A stretch of DNA of 64,000 nt from Paenibacillus harenae DSM 16969 (GTDB taxonomy: Bacteria > Bacillota > Bacilli > Paenibacillales > Paenibacillaceae), in contig NZ_KE383843.1 in assembly GCF_000422465.1 (NCBI RefSeq), forward strand, positions 398,399 through 462,398, in the 5' to 3' direction. Below the pieces are notes generated by a model. That model was not told the origin of the DNA. It ran no database searches and saw nothing but the letters and a program-made list of their open reading frames with translations. Both the position numbers and the translations under genes were made by a program. This document shows positions 22,217 through 30,262 of the stretch, in pieces. How positions within the stretch are numbered: position 1 is the first letter of the stretch; each line of letters opens with the position of its first letter.

Positions 22217-24850
22217 TCATATCACATTTGTTTGGCTTAGAACCAGTTCTTCCGCAAGTTTCAAAGCTTCGTCCAGCTTAGCCGTATCTTTGCCGCCGGC
22301 CTGCGCCATATCAGGACGTCCGCCGCCGCTGCCGCCGCAATGTACGGCCGCTTCTTTGACGATTTTGCCTGCATGGAAGCCCTTTTTCACCAAGTCGGCG
22401 GATACCGCAGCTGCCAGATTCACTTTATCGTCGGCAATGGCGCCGAGCACGATGATGCTGGAGGCCAGCTTCAGCTTCAGCTCGTCTACGATGCCGCGAA
22501 GCGCATCCATTGACGGTGCGCTTACTTTCGCGAATAACACGGTCATATCGCCGACGGTCTTCGCGTTCGCTTCAAGCGAGCCGGCTTCGATGCGGCTCAG
22601 CTTAGCCTGCAGCGATTCATTCTCGCGGGAAAGCTCCTTCAATTGTCCGAACAAAGCTTCGATCCGTTTCGGAACGTCAGCCGTATTCGACTTAAGCAAG
22701 GAAGAGGATTGCTTCAACAGGTCAAGCTGGCTCTCCAAATGGTTATACGCGTGCTTCCCCGTTACGGCTTCAATTCTTCGAACGCCCGAGCCGATCCCAC
22801 TTTCGCTAAGCAGCTTGAATATTCCGATTTGCGACGTATTGCCGACATGACAGCCTCCGCAAAGCTCTAAGCTGTAGCTGCCGACCTGCACGACGCGGAC
22901 CTCGTCGCCGTACTTCTCGCCGAACAAGGCCATCGCTCCCATCGCTTTCGCTTCGCCGAGCGATTTCGTATCGGTGGACACTGGCGTAGACAACCAGATT
23001 TGTTCATTGACGCGACGCTCAATTTCAACGAGCTCTTCAGCCGTTATGCTGCCGAAATGCGAGAAGTCGAACCGCAGGCGTTCAGCCTCGACCAGAGAGC
23101 CTGCTTGATTGACATGTCCGCCCAGCACTTCTTTGAGCGCCTTATGAAGCAAATGCGTTGCCGTATGATTTTTGATAATATCCTCGCGAACCGCTTTAGC
23201 GACGGCAGCGTCAACCGATTCGCCGGTACGGAGAGTACCCGAAGCCACTACGGCATGATGAACGCTTTGCCCGTGCGGAGCCTTCGTCACATCTTCGACC
23301 TGCAGCGTAAACCCGCTGCCCGCGATCGTGCCTTTATCGCCGATTTGTCCGCCGCTCTCCGCATAGAAAGGCGTACGGTCAAGAATAACGGCTACTTGGC
23401 TGCCTGCGGCAGCGGAATCCACCAGTTGGTCATCCGATACAACCGCAATAATTCGGGATTTCGTTACGAGTTCATTATAGCCAACAAATTCACTTTTAAC
23501 CGTAAAATCACCGAGCGGACCGCCTTGCACCTTCATGCTGCCTGTATCCTGACGGGCTGCGCGCGCGCGTTCCCGCTGCGCTTCCATCGCCGCATCAAAG
23601 CCTGCGCGGTCAACGGTCATGCCGTTCTCGGAGGCGAAGTCCTCCGTCAGGTCAAACGGGAAGCCGTACGTATCGTACAATCGGAAGGCATCATCGCCGT
23701 TAATCTCCTTGCTGCCCGCTCTGCCTGCAGCAGCAACCAGCCCCGACAGCATCGCCAGACCGTCAGACAGCGTCTCATGGAAACGCTCCTCCTCCGTACG
23801 GATCACGCGCTCGATAAACTCGCGCTTCTCCACGACCTCCGGATAGTACACGCCCATCACATCGCCGACAATAGAAGTAAGCTCGTAGAGGAAAGGACGG
23901 TCGATGCCGATCGTTTTTCCGTAACGAACCGCGCGGCGGAGCAATCGGCGAATAATATAGCCGCGGCCTTCGTTGGAAGGCATGACGCCGTCGCCGACAG
24001 CGAATGCGACGGTACGAATATGGTCGGCAATGACTTTAAGCGCGATATCCTGCTCATCGTTCGTTTTGTAGCTCACTTTTGCCATTTCGCAGGTACGGTC
24101 TATGATTGGCTGGAAAAGATCCGTGTCGAAATTCGAATCCACGTCCTGCAGGATCGATGCAAAACGCTCCAGTCCCGCTCCTGTATCGATATTTTTATTC
24201 GGAAGCGGCGTATAGCTGCCGTCCTTGTTATGATTGAATTGCGAGAAGACGAGGTTCCACACTTCGAGGAAACGCTCGTTTTCTCCGCCCGGCCAGCATT
24301 CCGGATCGGATAAATCGCCGTATTTTTCCCCGCGGTCATAGAAAATTTCCGTACAAGGTCCGCACGGCCCTTCGCCGATGTCCCAGAAGTTCTCTTCCAG
24401 CTTGTAGATTCGTTCGGCAGGAATGCCGATTTTGGCATTCCAGAAGCTGAACGCTTCCTCGTCCTCCGGATATACCGTAACCGAGAGGCGGTTCGGGTCA
24501 AAGCCGATCCATTCCGGCCCGGTCAGAAATTCCCAAGCCCATGTAATTGCCTCTTCCTTGAAGTAATCGCCGATCGAGAAGTTGCCCAGCATTTCAAAAA
24601 ACGTATGGTGACGGCGGGTTTTGCCCACGTTCTCGATATCATTGGTGCGAATGCATTTCTGCGAGTTCGTAATACGCGGGTTTTCCGGAATGACACGGCC
24701 GTCAAAGTAAGCCTTAAGCGGTGCCATTCCCGCATTGATCCACAGCAGAGAAGGGTCGTTATGCGGTACGAGCGATGCGCTCGGTTCGATTTTGTGGCCT
24801 TTGCTTTCAAAAAAAGCAAGCCATTTAGCGCGGATTTCACTAGCTTTCAT
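22217..24850 (-). CDS. alaS: Alanyl-tRNA synthetase
   Basis: Charges tRNA-Ala with alanine in the cytoplasm. At 877 residues it is full length. The class II catalytic core is at the N-terminus (motif 2 region with RTNDIENVGKTRRHHTFFEMLGN split over 70-92), followed by the tRNA-binding part, the editing domain with HTATHLLH and CGGCHVGN zinc ligands, and the C-terminal DHHA1/C-Ala domain ending in GGSGGGRPDMAQAGG. The ATG follows GGGAGG. Expression is controlled by an alanine T-box riboswitch of about 260 bases just upstream. Genes ireB, ruvX, yrzB and its paralogue follow in the operon. Confidence 0.98.
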   Translation of the reverse strand: MKASEIRAKWLAFFESKGHKIEPSASLVPHNDPSLLWINAGMAPLKAYFDGRVIPENPRITNSQKCIRTNDIENVGKTRRHHTFFEMLGNFSIGDYFKEEAITWAWEFLTGPEWIGFDPNRLSVTVYPEDEEAFSFWNAKIGIPAERIYKLEENFWDIGEGPCGPCTEIFYDRGEKYGDLSDPECWPGGENERFLEVWNLVFSQFNHNKDGSYTPLPNKNIDTGAGLERFASILQDVDSNFDTDLFQPIIDRTCEMAKVSYKTNDEQDIALKVIADHIRTVAFAVGDGVMPSNEGRGYIIRRLLRRAVRYGKTIGIDRPFLYELTSIVGDVMGVYYPEVVEKREFIERVIRTEEERFHETLSDGLAMLSGLVAAAGRAGSKEINGDDAFRLYDTYGFPFDLTEDFASENGMTVDRAGFDAAMEAQRERARAARQDTGSMKVQGGPLGDFTVKSEFVGYNELVTKSRIIAVVSDDQLVDSAAAGSQVAVILDRTPFYAESGGQIGDKGTIAGSGFTLQVEDVTKAPHGQSVHHAVVASGTLRTGESVDAAVAKAVREDIIKNHTATHLLHKALKEVLGGHVNQAGSLVEAERLRFDFSHFGSITAEELVEIERRVNEQIWLSTPVSTDTKSLGEAKAMGAMALFGEKYGDEVRVVQVGSYSLELCGGCHVGNTSQIGIFKLLSESGIGSGVRRIEAVTGKHAYNHLESQLDLLKQSSSLLKSNTADVPKRIEALFGQLKELSRENESLQAKLSRIEAGSLEANAKTVGDMTVLFAKVSAPSMDALRGIVDELKLKLASSIIVLGAIADDKVNLAAAVSADLVKKGFHAGKIVKEAAVHCGGSGGGRPDMAQAGGKDTAKLDEALKLAEELVLSQTNVI

Positions 24851-24883
24851 TTTATAGAAGCCTCCCTCTTGTCATTAAACACA

Positions 24884-24913
24884 AAAAACGCCCCTGTCAT
24901 TGACAGGGACGAA
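24884..24913 (-). terminator. Regulatory terminator of the alaS T-box
   Basis: The stem GTCCCTGTCA...TGACAGGGGC followed by GTTTTTTG on the minus strand is the terminator that competes with the T-box antiterminator upstream of alaS. Confidence 0.9.
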
Positions 24914-25171
24914 TATGTTCGCGGTACCACCCTGGTTATTACGCTGCGCTTGACGGCAGGCATAATCGCCTTCATCGGACATTAACGGGTCCACCCGGTG
25001 AAGTTCGTTCACACTCGGAAAAGAGCTTTCGGCCACTCTTCGTTATAAAAGCCTTCTCAACCGACGCGGGACGTTCCCGAAGGAACGGTCGCGAAGAGGC
25101 CTTTTCTCTGGCTAACGGGCAATGGCTTACTTCAATTCTTCAACGTTTTATCCAAATATATGCTTTCACTT
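24884..25171 (-). ncRNA. T-box riboswitch of alaS (alanine)
   Basis: The leader carries the invariant T-box sequence AGGGTGGTACCGCG (24922-24935), a Stem I AGAGA-type element (CCAGAGAAAAGGCC near 25096-25109), and a terminator. A GCU alanine codon lies after GAAA in the 3' side of Stem I (near 25022-25030) and is the likely specifier. The variable base of UGGU pairs with the A73 of tRNA-Ala. Uncharged tRNA-Ala should stabilise the antiterminator and switch on alaS. Confidence 0.92.
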
Positions 25172-25177
25172 TCTAAA

Positions 25178-25206
25178 ATTATAGCTACAGCTCTTGCGCC
25201 TGTCAA
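25178..25206 (-). promoter_or_regulatory. Consensus SigA promoter of the alaS T-box leader
   Basis: TTGACA (25201-25206) and TATAAT (25178-25183) are both perfect and 17 bases apart on the minus strand. The -35 box contains the TGA stop codon of the upstream permease gene. Confidence 0.88.
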
Positions 25207-26273
25207 ATGATCTTTCTTCGCACGTAATAAGCGAACATATGCTGGACGATGACTTTGCAGGCCGCAAAGATCGGCACCGCAAGAATCATGCCTAATATGC
25301 CCGCAATTTCGCCTCCCACCAGCAAGGCAAAAATAATGGCGAGCGGATGCATATGCAGCGTCCGCCCGACAACCTGCGGCGAGATGACGTTGCCTTCGAG
25401 AATTTGGCACAGCGTATTGATAATGGCAACCAGGATGACCATTTTGAGTGAAATGGTTGAAGCGACCAGCAGCGCGGGCGCGGCGCCGAAGAACGGGCCA
25501 AGATACGGGATGACATTCGTAATGGCCACGATACCGGCCAGCAGCAGCGCGTACGGCATCCCGATAAGTAAATAGCCGCAATAAGCCAATACGCCAACGA
25601 TGACGCAGACGAGAAATTGTCCCCGGATATAGCTGCCGAGCGCGGCGTCGATATCCTTGAGCAGTCTGACCGTGTTTTTGCGGTGCGATTTGGGCACGTA
25701 CGTAATAACGGTTCTTTCGAACACGTCAAAATCTTTTAATATATAGAAAGCCAGGAAAGGAATGATAAACGCTATAAACACCGCGTTAAGCATCGTTCCG
25801 ATGTTGTTTACGAAGTTAAACAAAAACTCCGACAGTTTTTTCTCCATATGCAGCAATGATTTGTTCATCCCGCTGCGGATGCTTTCCGGTAAAAAGGATG
25901 TGTTGTTAATATCCGTAACGATGTCTTGCGCGCGCATCGACAGCTCCGGCACATGCCTGTTCAGCTCTTGAACCTGCTCGATGAACATCGGGATCAGATT
26001 GACGAGCAGCACGGTGATAACCGCGCAGAACACCGCATAAATAAGAAGCACGGCAATCGTCCGGGGCACCTTCCGGTCATGAAGCAGCGTGACGATCGGA
26101 TTCAGCACATACGAGATGATCATGGCAATGGCGAATGGCGCAAGCACAGCCTTTAGGAAGACATATACATTTACGATAAGCGGCTTTATCAGCAGCAGCA
26201 GATAGATGGCGAGCAAGCCTAATATCAAGTACACCAGCCACACAAATAGACGGTTTTTCGTGAAGCGCTCCAC
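25203..26273 (-). CDS. yrrI: AI-2E family transporter YrrI
   Basis: A membrane protein of 356 residues in the AI-2E/UPF0118 permease superfamily, equivalent in position to B. subtilis YrrI. It has N-terminal helices (about 9-27 and 36-57), a soluble amphipathic stretch (80-145) and a C-terminal set of helices with NVIPYLGPFFGAAPA and ISPQVVGRTLHMHP. The substrate is unknown. The start is a GTG after TGAGGGAC. The end of the gene forms the -35 box of the alaS promoter. It is separated from the genes upstream by a terminator. Confidence 0.9.
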   Translation of the reverse strand: MERFTKNRLFVWLVYLILGLLAIYLLLLIKPLIVNVYVFLKAVLAPFAIAMIISYVLNPIVTLLHDRKVPRTIAVLLIYAVFCAVITVLLVNLIPMFIEQVQELNRHVPELSMRAQDIVTDINNTSFLPESIRSGMNKSLLHMEKKLSEFLFNFVNNIGTMLNAVFIAFIIPFLAFYILKDFDVFERTVITYVPKSHRKNTVRLLKDIDAALGSYIRGQFLVCVIVGVLAYCGYLLIGMPYALLLAGIVAITNVIPYLGPFFGAAPALLVASTISLKMVILVAIINTLCQILEGNVISPQVVGRTLHMHPLAIIFALLVGGEIAGILGMILAVPIFAACKVIVQHMFAYYVRRKII

Positions 26274-26371
26274 CGTCCCTCACCCCCGAACCAGCGTTTC
26301 CCCCTTTGTCCAGCCGGACAAATCGGGCTAGTTCAGTATATGTACAAGCGCCCTAAATCATCCTTGAGAGG

Positions 26372-26401
26372 CAAAAAAAAAGACGGCCAAAGACCGTCCT
26401 T
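26372..26401 (-). terminator. Rho-independent terminator of the cymR cluster
   Basis: On the minus strand GGACGGTC-TTTG-GCCGTCTT is followed by a long T-run, 30 bases after the zinc-binding protein gene. Confidence 0.88.
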
Positions 26402-26429
26402 TCGTATTCGCTATGAGAGAAGCTTCACG

Positions 26430-26630
26430 TTAATTCACGTGAACCTCCGGTAATTCCTCTTCAAAGAACAAGTCGTCGAGCGAGCTCAGCGTGCCGTCCT
26501 CTTCTACTTGGTAAACCGACATCTTGTCGCCGTTAACCGTCAGTTCAATGAAGCAGCCCCAGCAGTAGAACTGGTGGGAACCAATTTTCCCGATATCTTT
26601 CGAATTGCAATTCGGACATCTCATCATCAT
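26430..26630 (-). CDS. Small zinc-ribbon-like protein
   Basis: A 66-residue protein of unknown function. Four cysteines in two CxxC-type pairs (CPNC near residue 5 and CWGC near residue 23) suggest a zinc ribbon. The rest is acidic (EDGTLSSLDDLFFEEELPE). Three ATG codons in tandem open the gene directly after the upstream stop (TGAATG), so it is translationally coupled to the PRC-barrel gene. GGGAG lies just before. It is the last gene of the cymR cluster. Confidence 0.78.
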   Translation of the reverse strand: MMMRCPNCNSKDIGKIGSHQFYCWGCFIELTVNGDKMSVYQVEEDGTLSSLDDLFFEEELPEVHVN

Positions 26631-27176
26631 TCATTTCTCCCTATCGATTGAATTGGAAGCTGCGACAGGCTCCAATTCCGCTTCACTGACAGCAGGAACA
26701 ATAATCGCGTCTTCCCCGAGTAACACGGCATCCGGATCACTCGGCGCCTTCAGCCATTTGCGTCCCTCCATCAGATCCGAAACAAAACCGTCCGTAAGCT
26801 CGTAGCCTACTATTTGTGTGCCCTGATTTGGATAAAAATAAACATCCGACACGCGTCCAAGCTGCTCGCCCTGAACGGTTACAACGGGCAAATCCCTTAA
26901 TTTCACGAGTCCTGTATAAAAGGAACGCAAAATTTGTTTCGGTTTCATCCGGTGAATCGCGGTTTCGCTCGAAATAATAACCGTATCTTCCCCGCAGGAA
27001 AGCACATCGGACCATTTCACGATCTTTACAGATAAACCAAACCACTTGGCATAATCCAATATAAGACCGTTCAGCTGCCAATGCTCGTCGAACCAGGCAT
27101 CCTTCACGGTCCCGACCAGCTTGCCGGAATGAATAACGATAACGGGAAGCCCAATAAGCTGTTGAAGTTTAATCAC
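26631..27176 (-). CDS. yrrD: PRC-barrel domain protein YrrD
   Basis: A cytoplasmic protein of 181 residues with two PRC-barrel modules (about 5-80 and 90-165). Each has the typical GKLVGTVKDAWFD or GEQLGRVSDVYFYP turn. PRC barrels bind RNA or protein partners, as in RimM; the partner here is not known. It occupies the position of B. subtilis yrrD near the cysteine desulfurase. The start is a GTG with AGGAGG 13 bases upstream, a long spacing, so the start is a little uncertain. Confidence 0.85.
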   Translation of the reverse strand: MIKLQQLIGLPVIVIHSGKLVGTVKDAWFDEHWQLNGLILDYAKWFGLSVKIVKWSDVLSCGEDTVIISSETAIHRMKPKQILRSFYTGLVKLRDLPVVTVQGEQLGRVSDVYFYPNQGTQIVGYELTDGFVSDLMEGRKWLKAPSDPDAVLLGEDAIIVPAVSEAELEPVAASNSIDREK

Positions 27177-27193
27177 GCTCAGGCGGAGTCCTC

Positions 27194-28348
27194 CTAGTAG
27201 TTATTACGAATACGCCTCACGATCGTTCCAATTTTTTGCGCGGCGTTTTCTAATTCCTCCAAAGTATTCCCCAAACCGAAGCTAAATCTTACGGCGGATT
27301 GAAGCTGCTCTTCCGGCAGCTCCATCGCGCGCAGGACATGCGACCTCTCCAGCGAACCGGATGTGCAGGCCGATCCGCTTGAGGCGGCTATTCCTTCCAT
27401 ATCGAGGTTCATGAGCATGGTCTCCGTATCGACGCCGATAAAGCTGACATTGACGATATGCGGCAATCGATGCTGCTCGCTGCCGTTTATTCGAATAGGC
27501 ACTCCGGCATGCTCCTGCAGCAGCTCAATCCATCTCTTACGAAGCTCGTCCATAAAAAGTTGCTTCGTTTCCCGTTCGTTCACACAAATGTCAACGGCTT
27601 CCGCAAAACCGGCAATACCTGCAATATTCTCCGTCCCCGCGCGCCGTTTTCTTTCCTGTGAACCTCCGTGCTGAACCGCTTCGAATAGTGTACCATTCGC
27701 TATATATAACGCGCCAACGCCTTGCGGACCATTAATTTTATGGGCTGAAAAGCTCATTAAATCGACAGGAATTTCATTTAGTCGGTAGCCGATCCAGCCT
27801 AGCGTCTGTACGGCATCCACGTGGAACAGCGCGCCGCCTGCCTTTACGATTGCGCCAATCTCTTCGATCGGCTGCAGCGTGCCGAGCTCGTTATTGCCGT
27901 GCATGATGCTGACCAATCCCGTTTCCGCCGTCATCGCCGACTGCACGGAAGCCGCGGAGGTTCTTCCGCTGCCGTCCACCGGGAGGACGGTCAATGTGAA
28001 GCCTTCTTCCTTTCTTAACCACTCGCATGCATGAAGTACGGCGTGATGCTCTCCCGCCGAAGTTATAATATGGGATTTCCCGCGCTTGCGCTGCGCTCTA
28101 GCAGCGCCGATCAGCGCCGCGTTATCGCTTTCCGTCCCGCCGGAGGTGAAGAGCAGCTCCGACGGTTTGCAGCCCAGGGCTGCGGCAATCCGGTCGCGGG
28201 ATCGGTTCAAATGCTGTTTGGCCGCTCTGCCGTAAGCGTGCATGCTGGATGCATTGCTGCCTGGCCCGCTCATAACTTCCAGCATCGCTTTCATGACTTC
28301 GGGGCGCATCGGCGTTGTGGCGGCATGATCGAAATAATACGTGTTCAT
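27194..28348 (-). CDS. Cysteine desulfurase (IscS/YrvO type)
   Basis: A pyridoxal-phosphate enzyme of 384 residues that takes sulfur from cysteine and hands it on as a persulfide. PLP-binding Lys204 is in SAHKINGPQG and the catalytic Cys328 is in SSGSACTSGS. Length and motifs match the NifS/IscS group I. The equivalent B. subtilis protein YrvO supplies sulfur to MnmA for 2-thiouridine in tRNA; mnmA is the divergent neighbour here, only about 0.6 kb away, which supports the same role. It follows cymR by 14 bases and starts at an ATG after GGAAGGCGG. Confidence 0.95.
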   Translation of the reverse strand: MNTYYFDHAATTPMRPEVMKAMLEVMSGPGSNASSMHAYGRAAKQHLNRSRDRIAAALGCKPSELLFTSGGTESDNAALIGAARAQRKRGKSHIITSAGEHHAVLHACEWLRKEEGFTLTVLPVDGSGRTSAASVQSAMTAETGLVSIMHGNNELGTLQPIEEIGAIVKAGGALFHVDAVQTLGWIGYRLNEIPVDLMSFSAHKINGPQGVGALYIANGTLFEAVQHGGSQERKRRAGTENIAGIAGFAEAVDICVNERETKQLFMDELRKRWIELLQEHAGVPIRINGSEQHRLPHIVNVSFIGVDTETMLMNLDMEGIAASSGSACTSGSLERSHVLRAMELPEEQLQSAVRFSFGLGNTLEELENAAQKIGTIVRRIRNNY

Positions 28349-28362
28349 TATTCCGCCTTCCT

Positions 28363-28782
28363 TTATATATAAAACATGTAGCTGTCAGGTTTGCCTGCGT
28401 CTTCGAAGGCGATCAGATCGGCGAGCGTGGTCGAATCCAGCACGTCGGCGATGCTGTCGCGAATTCTCAGCCATAGCTGGCGCTTGGCCGGGTCGTCTTC
28501 TTCCGTGAAGTCGACCGGCGAGATCGGGCCTTCCAGGATGCGGATGACGTCGCCGGATGTAATATTCTCGGGCTCCTTGGACAGAATATATCCGCCGTAA
28601 GCTCCTCTTACGCTCTTGACCAATCCGGCGTTGCGAAGCGGCGCGACCAACTGCTCCAGGTAATGCTCGGACAGCTGGTTACGTTCCGCAATGCTCTTGA
28701 GCGAGGTCGGGCCTTCGCCGAACTTCGCCGCCAGCTCCATCATAATCGTTAAGCCGTAACGGCCTTTCGTCGATATTTTCAA
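28363..28782 (-). CDS. cymR: Rrf2-family cysteine metabolism repressor CymR
   Basis: A winged-helix Rrf2-family regulator of 139 residues. In B. subtilis CymR with CysK represses cysteine uptake and synthesis genes. The opening MKISTKGRYGLTIMMELA, the recognition region (SEHYLEQLVAPLRNAGLVKSVRGAYGGY) and the absence of the iron-sulfur cysteine triad of IscR fit CymR. The start is a TTG five bases after GAGGTG. It heads the cluster with the cysteine desulfurase. A perfect palindrome TATGTTAACATA (28846-28857) lies in its upstream region; its role is unknown. Confidence 0.9.
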   Translation of the reverse strand: MKISTKGRYGLTIMMELAAKFGEGPTSLKSIAERNQLSEHYLEQLVAPLRNAGLVKSVRGAYGGYILSKEPENITSGDVIRILEGPISPVDFTEEDDPAKRQLWLRIRDSIADVLDSTTLADLIAFEDAGKPDSYMFYI

Positions 28783-28914
28783 TGTGACACCTCTTTTATC
28801 TATTTTTCAAATTACCTTTAAATCACTGTATTCCCATATCACTTCTATGTTAACATACCGCGCAAGTATCGTGTGTAAAAAGGTGGACGTCTTTATGAAA
28901 AACTTTTCAGCCTA

Positions 28915-28923
28915 TGGTATAAT
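28915..28923 (+). promoter_or_regulatory. Extended -10 promoter of mnmA
   Basis: TGGTATAAT is an extended -10 element with no good -35. The predicted RNA start near 28930 favours the ATG at 28957 for mnmA over the ATG at 28936. Confidence 0.55.
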
Positions 28924-28956
28924 AGGAATGTTTGAATGAACAAGGTGGTGGATAAC

Positions 28957-30090
28957 ATGGAAAAACCAAATGCCTCTACAAGAGTCGTCGTCGGCATGTC
29001 GGGAGGCGTTGATTCCTCCGTTACGGCGCTGCTGCTGAAGCAGCAAGGCTACGACGTGATTGGCATCTTTATGAAAAACTGGGATGATACCGATGAATTC
29101 GGCCATTGCACGGCTGAAGAAGATTCGGAGGACGTGCGCCGCGTTTGCGACCAAATCGGAATCCCTTACTATACCGTTAACTTTGAACGGCAATATTATG
29201 ACAAAGTATTCACCTATTTCCTGGATGAATATAAGCGCGGCCGCACCCCAAACCCGGATGTCATGTGCAACCGCGAGATCAAGTTCGGCGACTTCCTGCA
29301 GCGCGCCATGGAGCTTGGCGCCGACTATTTGGCTACCGGCCATTATGCCCGCGTCGACCGTACGGCCGATGGCGTAACGAAGCTGCTGCGCGGCGTCGAT
29401 TCGAACAAGGATCAAACCTATTTCCTAAGCGCGCTTAATCAGAAGCAGCTGGCGAAGGCGATGTTCCCGATCGGCCACCTTCCGAAACCGGAGGTACGCC
29501 GCATAGCCGAGGAAGCCGGCTTGTATACGGCGAAGAAGAAGGACAGCACCGGCGTCTGCTTTATCGGCGAACGTGACTTCAAGACCTTCCTCAGCGGGTA
29601 CCTGCCGGCCCAGTCGGGCGACATGATCGACATTCGAAGCGGCGAGAAGAAAGGGCGTCATGACGGCTTGATGTATTACACCCTCGGCCAGCGCCAAGGT
29701 CTCGGCATCGGAGGCTCCGGCACCGGGGAGCCGTGGTTTGTTGCCGATAAGGATTTGGAGCGCAATATTTTGTACGTCGTGCAGGGTGAACAGCATCCCA
29801 GCTTGTACTCGGAAAGCCTCACGGCAAGCGGCATGAACTGGATCCTTCCGGCCACCGGCACGGGAACGGTAAAGTGTACCGCCAAATTCCGTTACCGCCA
29901 GCAGGATCAAGGAGTAACCGTAACGATGCGGGAGGACGGCACGGCCCATATCGTCTTCGATAAACCTCAAAAAGCCGTTACCCCTGGACAAGCGGTCGTT
30001 CTCTATGACGACGACGTTTGCCTCGGCGGCGGTACGATTGAAACCGTTCAGAAGATTGATGCCGGCGCATTTGCCGCTTTGCACGTCTGA
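28957..30090 (+). CDS. mnmA: tRNA-specific 2-thiouridylase
   Basis: Adds sulfur to wobble uridine 34 of Lys, Glu and Gln tRNAs. The 377 residues have the ATP-binding PP-loop SGGVDS (15-20), the catalytic Cys104 in VMCNREIKF and Cys201 in STGVCFIGERDF, followed by the C-terminal beta domain. I chose the ATG at 28957 because AAGGTGGTG precedes it and the promoter maps just upstream; another in-frame ATG 21 bases earlier lacks a ribosome site. The sulfur donor is probably the divergent cysteine desulfurase. It is monocistronic with a strong terminator. Confidence 0.97.
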   Translation: MEKPNASTRVVVGMSGGVDSSVTALLLKQQGYDVIGIFMKNWDDTDEFGHCTAEEDSEDVRRVCDQIGIPYYTVNFERQYYDKVFTYFLDEYKRGRTPNPDVMCNREIKFGDFLQRAMELGADYLATGHYARVDRTADGVTKLLRGVDSNKDQTYFLSALNQKQLAKAMFPIGHLPKPEVRRIAEEAGLYTAKKKDSTGVCFIGERDFKTFLSGYLPAQSGDMIDIRSGEKKGRHDGLMYYTLGQRQGLGIGGSGTGEPWFVADKDLERNILYVVQGEQHPSLYSESLTASGMNWILPATGTGTVKCTAKFRYRQQDQGVTVTMREDGTAHIVFDKPQKAVTPGQAVVLYDDDVCLGGGTIETVQKIDAGAFAALHV

Positions 30091-30196
30091 TACCAAGCAG
30101 AAACGCCTGTCGGCCTCTTTCCGAGGATGCAACCGTTTCGCGGTGAAATATAAGCTTAGTTATAAGTGCAAACTTATAAATTCTTATATTTTGAAT

Positions 30197-30247
30197 AAGG
30201 CTGTCCATGGCGCATCGGTTGCTTGCGCGCGGACAGCCTTTTTTTTG
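30197..30247. terminator. Rho-independent terminator between mnmA and the CNNM gene
   Basis: A 10-base stem AAGGCTGTCC/GGACAGCCTT with a 24-base internal segment is followed by eight Ts on the plus strand. It ends mnmA and faces the convergent gene. Confidence 0.85.
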
Positions 30248-30262
30248 TGCCGATAAGCTCCA

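Noticed and set aside
23000..24313. Open frame of 437 codons on the plus strand across alaS
   Set aside because: It lies wholly inside the conserved alaS gene, shows no recognisable motif and has no translation signal.
28846..28857. Palindrome TATGTTAACATA between cymR and mnmA as a CymR operator
   Set aside because: It does not resemble the longer known CymR target, and no promoter for cymR could be fixed around it.
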